Counted from the first letter of the stretch, positions 19,644 to 29,476 are shown. The stretch: 64,000 nt of DNA from Bacteroidota bacterium (GCA_030706405.1 JAUZOO010000006.1:62001-126000); one strand, 5' to 3'. A program made the numbers and translations. The notes: generated by a model not told the origin, from the sequence alone.

Positions 19644-21839
19644 ATGAATCGAATATGTAAATTCATTTATGTACTCATAGCTATTGTATTAACAACTAAT
19701 TGTTTTGCTCAACAAACATCTGATAAAGATGTGATAAAAGCAAAAGAAAAAACGGCATTTCAAACCGGCAGCCCATGGATTCCCGAAATCGATATGCGTT
19801 CGGATATTGCCATCGTGTACGGGGCAAACGACCGGCCCAACATGACGTTTGAAGAACGGGTGAAATCGTGGAGAGATCACCAATATACAGCTCACTTTAT
19901 GACGGGTATAGCCTGGGGCGATTACAAAGACTATTACCTTGGCAAGTGGGATGGAATCAACCACCTGGATGTTTCTCAGGTTGAACGGAATGGACAACAA
20001 ATAGGGCACGGGCATCAAAATCCGTATGTCGTACCCATCGAATCATATATCAAATACCTGAAAACCGCAGTAATGAAACGGGTTATTGATGCAGGCATAA
20101 CCTCCATTTATCTCGAAGAACCCGAATTCTGGGCAAGAGCCGGGTATAGCGAACCTTTTAAACAAGAATGGCAAAAATATTACGGATTCCCCTGGCGTCC
20201 GCAGCACGAATCGCCTGAAAATACCTATTTGTCCAATAAGCTGAAATATCAGATGTATTTTCATGCTATTAAAGAAGTTTCCTCCTACGCTAAGGAATAT
20301 GGTAAAAGCAAGGGGCTAGATGTTAAAGTTTTTATTCCCACCCATTCCCTTGTCAATTATTCTTCGTGGCAAATAGTTAGCCCCGAAGCAAGTTTGGCAT
20401 CTTTGCCTAGCATCGACGGTTATATCGCGCAGGTGTGGACAGGAACTTCCAGAGAACCCAATTATTATGAAGGAGCTAAAAAAGAACGGGTGTTCGAAAA
20501 TGCGTTTCTGGAATATGGCTCTATGGTTTCGATGACAGCTCCAACGCATCGAAAACTGTTTTTCCTTACCGATCCTATTGAGGATTTACCTCGCGACTGG
20601 CAGGATTTTAAACGGAATTACGAAGCAACATTTACTGCCCAGCTCTTATATCCAATGGTTGCCGATTACGAAGTAATGCCTTGGCCCGAGCGGATTTATA
20701 CCCGTCCGTACCGGGTTGCCAACAGTAACGAAGAAGTATTAATACCCCGCTATTATTCTACACAGATGCAGGTGATGGTTAATACGTTGAATAATATGCC
20801 TTTGTCGGCCAATAAGGTTAGTGGTTCGCAGGGAATCGGGGTTTTGATGTGTAACTCGTTGATGTTTCAGCGGTTTCCAACGCACAATGGCTACGACGAT
20901 CCTCAGTTTTCCAATTTTTATGGGCAGACCTTGCCTTTACTTAAAAGAGGAATTCCTGTCAACACTGTTCATATCGAAAACTTAGGATACGAAGAATCCT
21001 TGAAGGATATCAAGGTGCTTATAATGAGTTATTCCAACATGAAACCGTTGTCGGTTGAAAGTCACCAGTATTTAGCAAGCTGGGTTAAGAAAGGCGGCGT
21101 TTTAATTTACATCGGCCGCGACGACGACCCTTACCAATCGGTGATGGAATGGTGGAATACCAATGGCAACCAGTTCAAAGCTCCGTCGGACCATCTGTTT
21201 AAATTGTTAGGCATCGAAAATATAACTCCAGATACTAAGATCGGGGTTGGCAAAGGCGCTGTTTATGTTATCCGGAAAAATCCGAAAGAGTTTGTATTGC
21301 AGAATAATAATACTCAGTCTTATCTCGACATCGTAAAAGATGCTTACGAAAAAGCAGCCAAAGCCGGGGCTTTAAAATTCAGTAATTATTTGTGCCTGGA
21401 ACGCGGCCCATACGATATTATATCGGTAATGGACGAAAGTGTGAATGCTGAATCATTTACCGTTAAAGGCCCTGTGATTGATTTGTACGATCCGAAACTG
21501 CCGGTTTTGGCTGTGAAAATTGTATCTCCCGGAACCCAGGCGTTGTTATACAATCTTAAAAGAATCAAAAACAGGAAACAGCCGCAGGTGTTGGCCTCAG
21601 CAGGCAGAATTTACGAGGAAAAAGTTCAAAATAGCAATTATTCTTTTGTTATAAAAAGTCCGGTTAAAACCACCAATAGCATGCGGATATTATTGCCATC
21701 GGCACCTAAAACTATAAAAGCCACCGGTGCCAAAGGCAATAATGTAACCTTCGATTCATCGTGGGATAAAAGTTCTTCCACTGCTTATTTAAGTTTCGGG
21801 AATAGTCCCGAAGGAATTAAAATCGCCATAGAATGGTAA
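19644..21839 (+). CDS. Secreted putative glycosidase, family not recognised
   Basis: 731-residue Sec-exported protein (signal cut near CFAQQ). The N-terminal half reads like a TIM barrel of clan GH-A type: MRSDIAIVYG, VIDAGITSIYLEEPEFW (acidic residues 158, 159 and 161), and a later VADYEVMPWPERIYTRPY. The second half has a flavodoxin/GATase-like segment (IGVLMCNSLMF, LKDIKVLIMSYSNMKPLS, WVKKGGVLIYIGRDDDPYQ) like the trimerisation domain of GH42-type enzymes, then a beta-sandwich tail. This order (barrel, GATase-like, beta) resembles GH42/GH164-like enzymes, and mannan context makes a mannosidase plausible, but I cannot assign a family. The next gene starts within its last codons, so translation is probably coupled. 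Confidence 0.6.
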   Translation: MNRICKFIYVLIAIVLTTNCFAQQTSDKDVIKAKEKTAFQTGSPWIPEIDMRSDIAIVYGANDRPNMTFEERVKSWRDHQYTAHFMTGIAWGDYKDYYLGKWDGINHLDVSQVERNGQQIGHGHQNPYVVPIESYIKYLKTAVMKRVIDAGITSIYLEEPEFWARAGYSEPFKQEWQKYYGFPWRPQHESPENTYLSNKLKYQMYFHAIKEVSSYAKEYGKSKGLDVKVFIPTHSLVNYSSWQIVSPEASLASLPSIDGYIAQVWTGTSREPNYYEGAKKERVFENAFLEYGSMVSMTAPTHRKLFFLTDPIEDLPRDWQDFKRNYEATFTAQLLYPMVADYEVMPWPERIYTRPYRVANSNEEVLIPRYYSTQMQVMVNTLNNMPLSANKVSGSQGIGVLMCNSLMFQRFPTHNGYDDPQFSNFYGQTLPLLKRGIPVNTVHIENLGYEESLKDIKVLIMSYSNMKPLSVESHQYLASWVKKGGVLIYIGRDDDPYQSVMEWWNTNGNQFKAPSDHLFKLLGIENITPDTKIGVGKGAVYVIRKNPKEFVLQNNNTQSYLDIVKDAYEKAAKAGALKFSNYLCLERGPYDIISVMDESVNAESFTVKGPVIDLYDPKLPVLAVKIVSPGTQALLYNLKRIKNRKQPQVLASAGRIYEEKVQNSNYSFVIKSPVKTTNSMRILLPSAPKTIKATGAKGNNVTFDSSWDKSSSTAYLSFGNSPEGIKIAIEW

Positions 21840-21856
21840 ATAAACAACCTAATAAA

Positions 21857-24352
21857 ATGTTACATAATATGAATATAAAACAGTATCAATGCATTATTGC
21901 AGGGTTAATTTGTCTTCAACTCTTTATTACCTGCATTCCCAATGGATTTTCGCAACAGGACAAGGCCCCTGCATACCCATTAATCACTCACGATCCATAT
22001 TTTAGTGTCTGGTCGTTTTCGGACGAACTAAACTCTTCGGTAACCAAACATTGGACCGGCTCGAATCAGTCGTTGGTTGGTATTCTGAAGGTCGATGGAG
22101 TCGATTACCGTTTTTTAGGCGATGAAGATGTTCCGCTTGAAGTGGTTTTGCCAAGTGGTGGTTCTCCGCAATCAACCAGTCGTTACACGTTTACCGAACC
22201 TGCAAAGGGTTGGCAGAATGCTGGTTTTTCCGACGAAGGATGGAAAACCGGAGAGAGCCCCTATACAAACCGCGAAATCCAAAACCGGACACCTTGGACT
22301 ACCAGGGATATCTGGGTGCGCAAGACCTTCGAAATGAAAAATGTGAAGGACCTGAATAAACTTTTTCTGCGAATCAAAAATGACGATAATGTTGAGGTTT
22401 ATTTGAATGGCTCATTGATATTTACAGGTGACTGTTGTAACAGTAAATTCAAAAATGTACCTATTGGCGATGCTGTTAAAAACAAGCTCGTTAAAGGAAA
22501 AAATGTTTTAGCCTTGCATTGCACCGATACCGGCGGTGAATCGTTGCTTGATGCTGCTATCGGCAATATGCCGGCTGCTTTAAAAGCTAATGGACAAAAA
22601 GCCAGGCAAAAAAGTGTCGAAGTTCGTCCTACCCAGACCATTTACCAATTCGAATGCGGTTCGGTTGGGTTAACGCTCACCTTTACATCGCCTTTGCTGA
22701 TAAACGACCTCGATATTATGGCACGCCCGGTATCGTATGTCAATTTTAAAGTGCAGTCAAACGACGGAAAAACACATAATGCCCAGCTTTATTTTGGGGC
22801 ATCAGCCAATATCTCCACGGATACGGATGATCAAATTGTGTCGGCCAACAAATATACTGCCAATGGGTTGAATATTCTTAAAGCCGGAACCGTTGAACAG
22901 CCTATGCTGCAAAAAAGAGGCGACGATGTGCGTATCGACTGGGGGTATATGTATGTGGCTGTACCGCAATCGGCCAAAGCTATACAGGGCATTTCTTCGG
23001 TCGATAAACCTTCCGACTTGTTTAAAGTAAATCCTGCCATGGATAAAAAGCAAGGAAGGAATTTAATGTTAAGTACAGTTATTAAGCTCGAAAAGGTTGA
23101 CAACCAATCAAAAGAAGTAACCCTGGCTCTGGGATACGACGATATCTATTCGTTGCAATATTTTAAACAGAACATACGCCCTTGGTGGAATAAAAAAGGA
23201 ACCGAATCGTTTGAAAATATGTTGGATAAAGCAGTTCGTGAGTATCCTGAAATCATTAAAAAATGTGAGAGCCTGGATAAGCAACTGTATGCCGATGCTA
23301 AAAATGCGGGTGGCGACAAGTATGCCAAGTTGTGTGTGTTAGCTTACCGTCAAAGCGTGTCAGCCCATAAGCTTGTGGAAAGTCCGCAAGGCGATATTTT
23401 ATTCCTGTCGAAGGAGAACTTCAGCAACGGTTCCATCAATACTGTGGATGTGACTTATCCGTCTGCTCCGTTATTCCTGGCTTATAATCCGGATCTATTA
23501 AAAGGAATGCTCAACGGCATATTTTACTACAGCGAAAGCGGAAAGTGGGCCAAACCATTTCCCTCACACGATTTAGGTACGTATCCGTTGGCTAACGGTC
23601 AAACGTATGGCGAGGATATGCCTGTGGAAGAAGCCGGGAACATGATCATATTAACCACTGCCATTGCAAAATGCGAAGGTAATGCACTTTATGCTGATAG
23701 ACATTGGAATGTATTATCTACCTGGGCCGATTATCTGCTGGAAAAAGGGCTAGATCCTGAAAATCAGCTTTGCACCGATGACTTTGCCGGTCACCAGGCA
23801 CACAATACCAATTTGTCTGTTAAGGCAATTGTAGCTATTGCAGGATATGGTGAACTGGCCAAGATGCTTGGAAAAACAGTAATAGCCGAGAAATATATCG
23901 CAGCTGCCAAAGAAATGGCTGCTAAATGGGAATCCATGGCCGATGCCGGAGACCATTATGCGTTAACCTTTGACAAAAAGGATACCTGGAGCCAAAAGTA
24001 TAACATGGTTTGGGATAAGATTTTCAAGTTGAATCTGTTTTCGGCCAATGTATATCAAAAGGAGGTTAAGTATTATCTCGGAAAACAAAACCTGTTCGGC
24101 TTACCACTCGATAGCAGAGAAGGTTATACCAAATCCGACTGGGTTACCTGGACAGCCACGTTGGCTACCGCTCCTGGCGACTTTGAAGCAATTATAGCTC
24201 CGATGTACAAGTATGCGTCCGAAACCCCAACTAAAGTTCCTTTAAGCGACTGGCACGAAACAAAGGATGGAAAGCAACGTGGATTTCAGGCTCGTAGCGT
24301 AGTTGGCGGCTACTTCATAAAAGTTCTCGATAAAAAATTTAACAATAACTAA
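21857..24352 (+). CDS. DUF4965/glutaminase-A-like secreted protein with inserted jelly-roll
   Basis: About 830-residue exported protein related to fungal glutaminase A (DUF4965, DUF5127 and DUF1793-type segments). The family start DPYFSVWSFSDELN is at about residue 45. An (alpha/alpha) toroid region carries DFAGHQAHNTNLSVKAIVAIAGYG and the C-terminal VPLSDWHETKDGKQ motif. Between about residues 95 and 245 lies an inserted galactose-binding-like jelly roll (WVRKTFEM, VEVYLNGSLIF), similar to GH2 N-terminal domains. Frames begin at ATG 21833 (overlapping the previous stop), 21857 and 21869; the last two give better signal peptides. Such proteins are frequent in Bacteroidota PULs, but their carbohydrate role is undefined; true glutaminase activity is doubtful in this context. 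Confidence 0.75.
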   Translation: MLHNMNIKQYQCIIAGLICLQLFITCIPNGFSQQDKAPAYPLITHDPYFSVWSFSDELNSSVTKHWTGSNQSLVGILKVDGVDYRFLGDEDVPLEVVLPSGGSPQSTSRYTFTEPAKGWQNAGFSDEGWKTGESPYTNREIQNRTPWTTRDIWVRKTFEMKNVKDLNKLFLRIKNDDNVEVYLNGSLIFTGDCCNSKFKNVPIGDAVKNKLVKGKNVLALHCTDTGGESLLDAAIGNMPAALKANGQKARQKSVEVRPTQTIYQFECGSVGLTLTFTSPLLINDLDIMARPVSYVNFKVQSNDGKTHNAQLYFGASANISTDTDDQIVSANKYTANGLNILKAGTVEQPMLQKRGDDVRIDWGYMYVAVPQSAKAIQGISSVDKPSDLFKVNPAMDKKQGRNLMLSTVIKLEKVDNQSKEVTLALGYDDIYSLQYFKQNIRPWWNKKGTESFENMLDKAVREYPEIIKKCESLDKQLYADAKNAGGDKYAKLCVLAYRQSVSAHKLVESPQGDILFLSKENFSNGSINTVDVTYPSAPLFLAYNPDLLKGMLNGIFYYSESGKWAKPFPSHDLGTYPLANGQTYGEDMPVEEAGNMIILTTAIAKCEGNALYADRHWNVLSTWADYLLEKGLDPENQLCTDDFAGHQAHNTNLSVKAIVAIAGYGELAKMLGKTVIAEKYIAAAKEMAAKWESMADAGDHYALTFDKKDTWSQKYNMVWDKIFKLNLFSANVYQKEVKYYLGKQNLFGLPLDSREGYTKSDWVTWTATLATAPGDFEAIIAPMYKYASETPTKVPLSDWHETKDGKQRGFQARSVVGGYFIKVLDKKFNNN

Positions 24353-24366
24353 ATAAGGGAGAGGTG

Positions 24367-24416
24367 AAACCTGCATGTATTTCGGCAAAAGTATAATTGC
24401 CACACATGCAGGTTTT
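24367..24416 (+). terminator. Hairpin terminator
   Basis: Perfect 12-bp arms: AAACCTGCATGT at 24367-24378 and its complement at 24404-24415, followed by a T-rich stretch. It is placed between the DUF4965 gene and the GH92 gene, so the GH92-GH125 pair may have its own promoter in 24420-24600. Confidence 0.75.
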
Positions 24417-24600
24417 ATTGGAATACTGAATCTTAATAATGTTCAGATGTCAACGTATTCAAGCATTGTACGGGTAAATATATGGTTATTCCCAAACCTG
24501 AATGCCCGAAAATTCCCTGTTATGGAAGAAATACTAAACCCAAGGTAATGAGAGCTTAAATTGGTTAAGATTATCAATAACTATAAAAAAGAGTTGAGAG

Positions 24601-26880
24601 ATGAGGAATATACTGATTAGTATTTTATTTTTTACAAGTTTTACCCTGACTGCGCAGGAAGTAACCAAAGTGAACGACCCGGAGGAGTGGGTAAATCCGT
24701 TGATGGGAACGATGTCGAAAAGGGAATTGTCCAACGGTAATACCTACCCGGCAGTTGCATTGCCCTGGGGGATGAACTTTTGGATGCCCCAAACCGGGAA
24801 AATGGGCGATGGTTGGGCTTATACCTATAATTCCGATAAAATCAACGGGTTTAAACAAACGCATCAGCCTAGTCCATGGATAAATGACTACGGTCAGTTC
24901 TCGATTTTTCCTATGACCGGCGCTCCCAAAATCGGTGAGGACGAACGTGCCAGCTGGTTTTCGCATAAAGCCGAGGTTTCAAAACCGTATTATTACAAGG
25001 TATACCTCGCCGATTACGATGTCGTAACCGAAATTACTCCTACAGAACGTGCCGCATCTTTTCGGTTTACTTTTCCAAAGTCCGATAGTTCTTACCTGTT
25101 AATCGATGCTTTCGATAATGGTTCGTATATTAAGTTCATTCCGGGTGAGAACAAAATCATCGGATATACCACTAAGAACAATGGAGGCGTGCCCGATAAT
25201 TTTAAGAATTATTTCATAATTAAATTCGACAAGCCAATTGTCGATGCTAAAACCTGGAGCAATAAAGATTTAAATGCAAACCTGGAGTTGAAAGGAAACC
25301 ATGTTGGTGCTTTAATTCATTTTAAAACCAATAAAGGTGAAAAGGTGAATGCAGTGGCATCATCGTCCTTTATAAGCTTTGAGCAGGCTGAGCAAAATCT
25401 TAAAGAAATTGGTAACGATAATTTCGAAACCGTAAAGGGAAAAGCAAAAAGCGCTTGGAACAAGGCGTTAAGCCGCATAAGTGTTGAAGGTGGAACAGTC
25501 GATCAAACCCGTACTTTTTATTCCTGCTTATATCGTACCATGCTTTTCCCTCGCAAATTCTATGAAGTAGATAAAGACGGAAAGATTGTACACTACAGCC
25601 CTACCAACGGGAAGGTTTTACCCGGATATATGTTTACCGATAATGGTTTTTGGGATACGTTCAGGGCTGTATTCCCTTTCTTTAACTTAATGGAACCGGA
25701 ACTGAATTCATACATTCAGGAAGGGCTCGTAAATACTTATAAAGAAGGCGGATGGTTACCTGAGTGGGCAAGTCCGGGGTACCGCGATTGTATGATTGGA
25801 TCGAACTCTGCTTCCATCGTTGCAGAGGCTTATTTAAAAGGAGCCCGCGGATACGATATTAACGCATTGTATGAGGCATTATTGAAAAACAGCCAAAACG
25901 AAGGGCCGTTTAATTCTATGGGACGTAAAGGCGTAAAATATTACAATGATTTAGGTTATGTTCCTTACAACGTGGGTATTAGTGAAAATACAGCTCGCAC
26001 CCTCGAATATGCATACGACGATTTTGCAATTCTGCAATTGGCAAAGGCGCTCAAACGCCCACAATCCGAAATCGACCTGTTTGCAAAACGTTGCCAGAAC
26101 TATCGTAATGTTTTCGATCCGGAAACCAAATTGATGCGTGGACGTAACCAGGATGGAAAATTCCAGGTTCCTTTTAATCCGTTTAAATGGGGCGATGCAT
26201 TTACCGAAGGTAACAGCTGGCACTATACCTGGTCGGTATTTCATGATATTCAGGGCCTGATAAACCTGATGGGTGGCGAAAAATCATTCGTTTCAATGCT
26301 CGATTCGGTTTTTGTTGTTCCTCCGGTATTCGACGATAGTTATTACGGAACGGTAATCCACGAAATTCGCGAAATGCAGATTGTAAACATGGGCAATTAT
26401 GCGCATGGAAATCAACCCATCCAGCACATGCTTTATTTGTATAACTATGCTGGCGCATCGTGGAAAGCCCAATACTGGCTCCGCGAAGTTATGGATAAGC
26501 TCTATTTTGCAACTCCCGATGGATATTGTGGTGATGAAGACAACGGTCAGACTTCCGCATGGTATGTTTTTTCGGCACTTGGTTTCTATCCGGTTTGTCC
26601 GGCCAGCGACGAGTATGTAATTGGAGCTCCGTTGTTTAAAAAGGCAACACTTTCGCTCGAAAACGGCAAAAAGGTAACCATTGAAGCTCCCGCCAACAGC
26701 GATGACAATAAATACGTTCAGTCGGTATCCTACAACGGGAAAAAATATTCCAAGATGTGGCTTAGTCACCAGGCTTTAATGAAAGGAGCCGACATAAAAT
26801 TCGAGATGTCATCCACTCCCAATGTAAAGCGTGGAACAGATTCCAAGGATTATCCGACCTCTGTTTCTCAGGCTAAATAA
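24601..26880 (+). CDS. GH92 alpha-mannosidase (atypical +1-subsite motif)
   Basis: Calcium-dependent exo-alpha-mannosidase, 759 residues, exported (signal cut near TAQE). Family landmarks: VNPLMGT near the N-terminus, SPWINDYGQFSIFP, the acid-bearing FTEGNSWHYTW, and the C-terminal CGDEDNGQTSAWYVFSALG segment that holds the base aspartates. The usual HGNEPSHH segment of alpha-1,2-specific members reads HGNQPIQH here, so linkage preference may differ from the other GH92 at 50 kb. It probably removes mannose side chains after GH76 cleavage and import. It is followed by GH125 after 30 bases. Confidence 0.93.
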   Translation: MRNILISILFFTSFTLTAQEVTKVNDPEEWVNPLMGTMSKRELSNGNTYPAVALPWGMNFWMPQTGKMGDGWAYTYNSDKINGFKQTHQPSPWINDYGQFSIFPMTGAPKIGEDERASWFSHKAEVSKPYYYKVYLADYDVVTEITPTERAASFRFTFPKSDSSYLLIDAFDNGSYIKFIPGENKIIGYTTKNNGGVPDNFKNYFIIKFDKPIVDAKTWSNKDLNANLELKGNHVGALIHFKTNKGEKVNAVASSSFISFEQAEQNLKEIGNDNFETVKGKAKSAWNKALSRISVEGGTVDQTRTFYSCLYRTMLFPRKFYEVDKDGKIVHYSPTNGKVLPGYMFTDNGFWDTFRAVFPFFNLMEPELNSYIQEGLVNTYKEGGWLPEWASPGYRDCMIGSNSASIVAEAYLKGARGYDINALYEALLKNSQNEGPFNSMGRKGVKYYNDLGYVPYNVGISENTARTLEYAYDDFAILQLAKALKRPQSEIDLFAKRCQNYRNVFDPETKLMRGRNQDGKFQVPFNPFKWGDAFTEGNSWHYTWSVFHDIQGLINLMGGEKSFVSMLDSVFVVPPVFDDSYYGTVIHEIREMQIVNMGNYAHGNQPIQHMLYLYNYAGASWKAQYWLREVMDKLYFATPDGYCGDEDNGQTSAWYVFSALGFYPVCPASDEYVIGAPLFKKATLSLENGKKVTIEAPANSDDNKYVQSVSYNGKKYSKMWLSHQALMKGADIKFEMSSTPNVKRGTDSKDYPTSVSQAK

Positions 26881-26910
26881 TAGTTTAACTATTTCTATAA
26901 AAATACGAAG

Positions 26911-28329
26911 ATGAAACGTCGGGAATTTTTACAAAATGCGGGATTAGTTGGAGCTGGGCTGTTTTTAACCAATGGACTTTCTTTTGCTCAAAACACGACA
27001 TTTCCAGTGGTTCGGGTAGCATCCTCCAAGCGTCATTTTACCAGTCAGGCCATTGAGGGAGCTATTGACGAATTCGATAAAAATGTTAAAAACAGGGAAC
27101 TCAGTTGGCTTTTCAGTAATTGCTTTCCGAATACGCTCGATACCACCGTTTTTCATGAAATAAAAAATGGCGTGCCCGATACCTACGTAATCACTGGCGA
27201 TATTGATGCAATGTGGTTGCGCGACAGCAGTGCCCAGGTTTGGCCTTATATAAATTTTGCCCAAAAAGATGAGCCGCTTCGTTTGCTCATCGCCGGGATT
27301 ATTAATCGTCAGGTTTACTGTGTTCTCAGAGATCCGTATGCTAATGCATTCTATAATGATCCCGCCAAAGTAGGAGAGTGGAGTACGGACCTTACCGATA
27401 TGAAACCTGGCGTACACGAGCGCAAGTGGGAAATCGATTCGTTGTGTTACCCTATCCGTCTGGCTTATCATTATTGGAAGGTAACCGGCGATACTCAGCC
27501 ATTTAACGACAAATGGGCAGAAGCCGTTCTTTTAACCTATAAAGTATTTTGCGAGCAACAACGCATGGAAGGTTTAGGACCTTATAAATTCCAGCGAACT
27601 ACTGCGGCAGCTACCGATACCCTTCCTATGAACGGTTATGGTTACCCGGTAAAACCCAACGGACTTATCTGTTCTTCTTTCCGCCCGAGCGACGACGCTA
27701 CCGTGTATTCGTATCTGATACCTTCGAACTTTTTTGCCGTAGTTTCCTTAAAACAGGCTGCCGAAATGTTTCGGGTAATTCGCAAGGATAGTGCAAACGC
27801 CGATAAGTTTCTGTCATTATCCTCCGAGGTCGAAAGTGCATTAAAAAAATATGCAGTTATCGATTATCCCGGTATTGGCAAAATATACGCCTACGAAATA
27901 AATGGCTATGGAAGCTATGTTTTGATGGACGATGCCAATGTTCCAAGTTTATTATCCCTTCCGTATTTGGGAGCGCTGTCCGATACCGACCCAATTTATG
28001 TGAATACACGGAAATTTGTATGGTCGGAGCACAATCCTTTTTATTTTAAAGGAAAAGCTGCCGATGGAATTGGTGGTCCGCATGTTGGGCTTGATATGGT
28101 TTGGCCTTTAAGTATTATAATGAAAGGACTGACCAGTAAGAACAACAGTGAAATTAAAGAATGTGTAAGGTTATTACAGGCAACGCATGGCGGCACTGGT
28201 TTTATGCACGAGTCGTTCCATAAAGATAATCCTGCAAAATTCTCCCGCTCGTGGTTTGCCTGGGCAAATACTATTTTTGGGGAATTTCTGTGGAAGGTGT
28301 ATAAAGAAAAGCCGGAGTTGCTGGCATAA
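26911..28329 (+). CDS. GH125 exo-alpha-1,6-mannosidase
   Basis: Exo-alpha-1,6-mannosidase that trims the debranched backbone, 472 residues, normal for the family. The N-terminus MKRREFLQNAG followed by a hydrophobic stretch resembles a twin-arginine signal, common for this family. The GH125 signature GDIDAMWLRDSSAQVWPY lies at about residues 96-113. Further landmarks are ERKWEIDSLCYPIRLAYHYW and the C-terminal FHKDNPAKFSRSWFAWANT. It pairs with the GH92 upstream, and together with GH76 it completes a mannan-degrading set. A strong terminator follows about 180 bases downstream. Confidence 0.95.
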   Translation: MKRREFLQNAGLVGAGLFLTNGLSFAQNTTFPVVRVASSKRHFTSQAIEGAIDEFDKNVKNRELSWLFSNCFPNTLDTTVFHEIKNGVPDTYVITGDIDAMWLRDSSAQVWPYINFAQKDEPLRLLIAGIINRQVYCVLRDPYANAFYNDPAKVGEWSTDLTDMKPGVHERKWEIDSLCYPIRLAYHYWKVTGDTQPFNDKWAEAVLLTYKVFCEQQRMEGLGPYKFQRTTAAATDTLPMNGYGYPVKPNGLICSSFRPSDDATVYSYLIPSNFFAVVSLKQAAEMFRVIRKDSANADKFLSLSSEVESALKKYAVIDYPGIGKIYAYEINGYGSYVLMDDANVPSLLSLPYLGALSDTDPIYVNTRKFVWSEHNPFYFKGKAADGIGGPHVGLDMVWPLSIIMKGLTSKNNSEIKECVRLLQATHGGTGFMHESFHKDNPAKFSRSWFAWANTIFGEFLWKVYKEKPELLA

Positions 28330-28512
28330 TAATAGCTTAAATTTATATGTAATTAATTATACATATCGATTGGGACAATATACTTATCACAACAAATGAG
28401 CGAAATTTTATCTTGTTTATATTAAAACCGGGTTCAATTTAAAAATGTAGTGGTGAAAATTGATTCATAATTATCAGGCACCCAGTTTAATTTTGGGTCG
28501 CGCTACAAAAGT

Positions 28513-28547
28513 AAAGCACCTATAAAGAGATTTATAGGTGCTTTTTT
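28513..28547 (+). terminator. Rho-independent terminator of mannan PUL
   Basis: AAAGCACCTATAAA at 28513-28526 pairs perfectly with 28531-28544 around a 4-base loop, followed by T residues. It marks the end of the GH92-GH125 transcript. Confidence 0.85.
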
Positions 28548-28709
28548 ATGTTCCGGAACGATATTATTAAATAGTTGTGTAGGCTTAGTTGTTAATTAAT
28601 GTATTGGTTTTTATTCTAGATGGGCAAAAAGTAAACAGACTCTCAAAAAATATGGAGTTGCCTGTAAAAAAGAGGACTGAGTCGTTCGTAATTTATTTTT
28701 GATTGCTTA

Positions 28710-28757
28710 ATACAGAATCGCCCTTTGTTCTCTGCGAAACAAAGGGCGATTCTGTAT
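28710..28757. repeat. 20-bp perfect inverted repeat, likely bidirectional terminator
   Basis: The arms at 28710-28729 and 28738-28757 are perfect complements with an 8-base loop. They lie just beyond the stop of the minus-strand lipoprotein gene ending at 28777 and downstream of the plus-strand mannan operon, the position expected for a terminator of converging transcripts. The T-run is poor on both strands. Confidence 0.55.
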
Positions 28758-28776
28758 ATGATTTTTCGATTCTTCT

Positions 28777-29049
28777 TTACCTTTTTCTAAAACTTATTAA
28801 AGCACAGGACCTGCGGATGAGAGTTACATTCGAGTATTGCTTCTTAGGCTGGGTAGCTTTGGCTGTTGAAACATTTTTTAAAGAAACGGATTCTTTATTC
28901 GTTGAATAAACCGTTGAAGAAGGACTCTTTGGATTCAGGCACTCCTTTTTTTCGTAAGCCCGATTATCCGTTGTGGCGATTTTCATATTTCCTTTGTCGG
29001 CCTTAGGGCATCCTGTGATTAGCAAGATTAGAAATAATAAACTTCTCAT
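28777..29049 (-). CDS. Small putative lipoprotein
   Basis: A 90-residue frame with a convincing short signal peptide and lipobox (LLITGC), followed by a hydrophilic Lys/Ser/Thr-rich tail with no recognised domain. It is the only minus-strand gene between the two PULs and is followed by an inverted repeat at 28710-28757. No homologue is recognised. The signal peptide is the main support, so a chance frame cannot be excluded. Confidence 0.45.
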   Translation of the reverse strand: MRSLLFLILLITGCPKADKGNMKIATTDNRAYEKKECLNPKSPSSTVYSTNKESVSLKNVSTAKATQPKKQYSNVTLIRRSCALISFRKR

Positions 29050-29476
29050 GGTCGTAAAGTTATAGTTGGTAGAATGTGTTAGAGGGTTTCGATCAAAATG
29101 AGTAGTTATTATAAGGCTTTTTGAATGTACCCTTTATTAATTATAAATACGTTTGTAAGGTACGTTAGGTTTCGGTTTTTGAGATGATTTGGAGAGTAAA
29201 AAAAGATTTTTTTAGATTGATTTCATGATCGGTTATTTTTTAAAAAAGCTCTAATACGAAGTTTGTAGATTGTATTTATAAACTCCGGGTTGTGGCTGTC
29301 GGAGAAGTTAGATTTCTATACTTTCAGCTTTTTAACGTCTTAACCGAACCGGTAGTTTCAAAAAAATTATGATAATTACTTAGTTTTATTAAGTTTGTCG
29401 TACCGATTTTATGGGATTTTACGTGCGTTATAGCTTTGTAGGGTAATGAATTAAGGCTTTTGCTAAAAGAAGATTT
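29050..29476. other. Intergenic promoter region upstream of ECF sigma gene
   Basis: About 430 AT-rich bases between the small lipoprotein (-) and the sigma factor (+), so both promoters lie here. A TAnnTTTG box is annotated separately at 29431. No other gene or structure is recognised. Confidence 0.5.
29431..29438 (+). promoter_or_regulatory. Candidate -7 box for sigma-fecR transcript
   Basis: TAGCTTTG matches the Bacteroidota TAnnTTTG -7 consensus and lies about 40 bases before the ATG of the ECF sigma gene. No good TTG -33 element is seen at standard spacing. Confidence 0.4.

Noticed and set aside
28703-28909. 68-codon plus-strand frame overlapping the small lipoprotein
   Set aside because: It begins inside the inverted repeat at 28710 and overlaps the lipoprotein frame, which has a signal peptide and lipobox.
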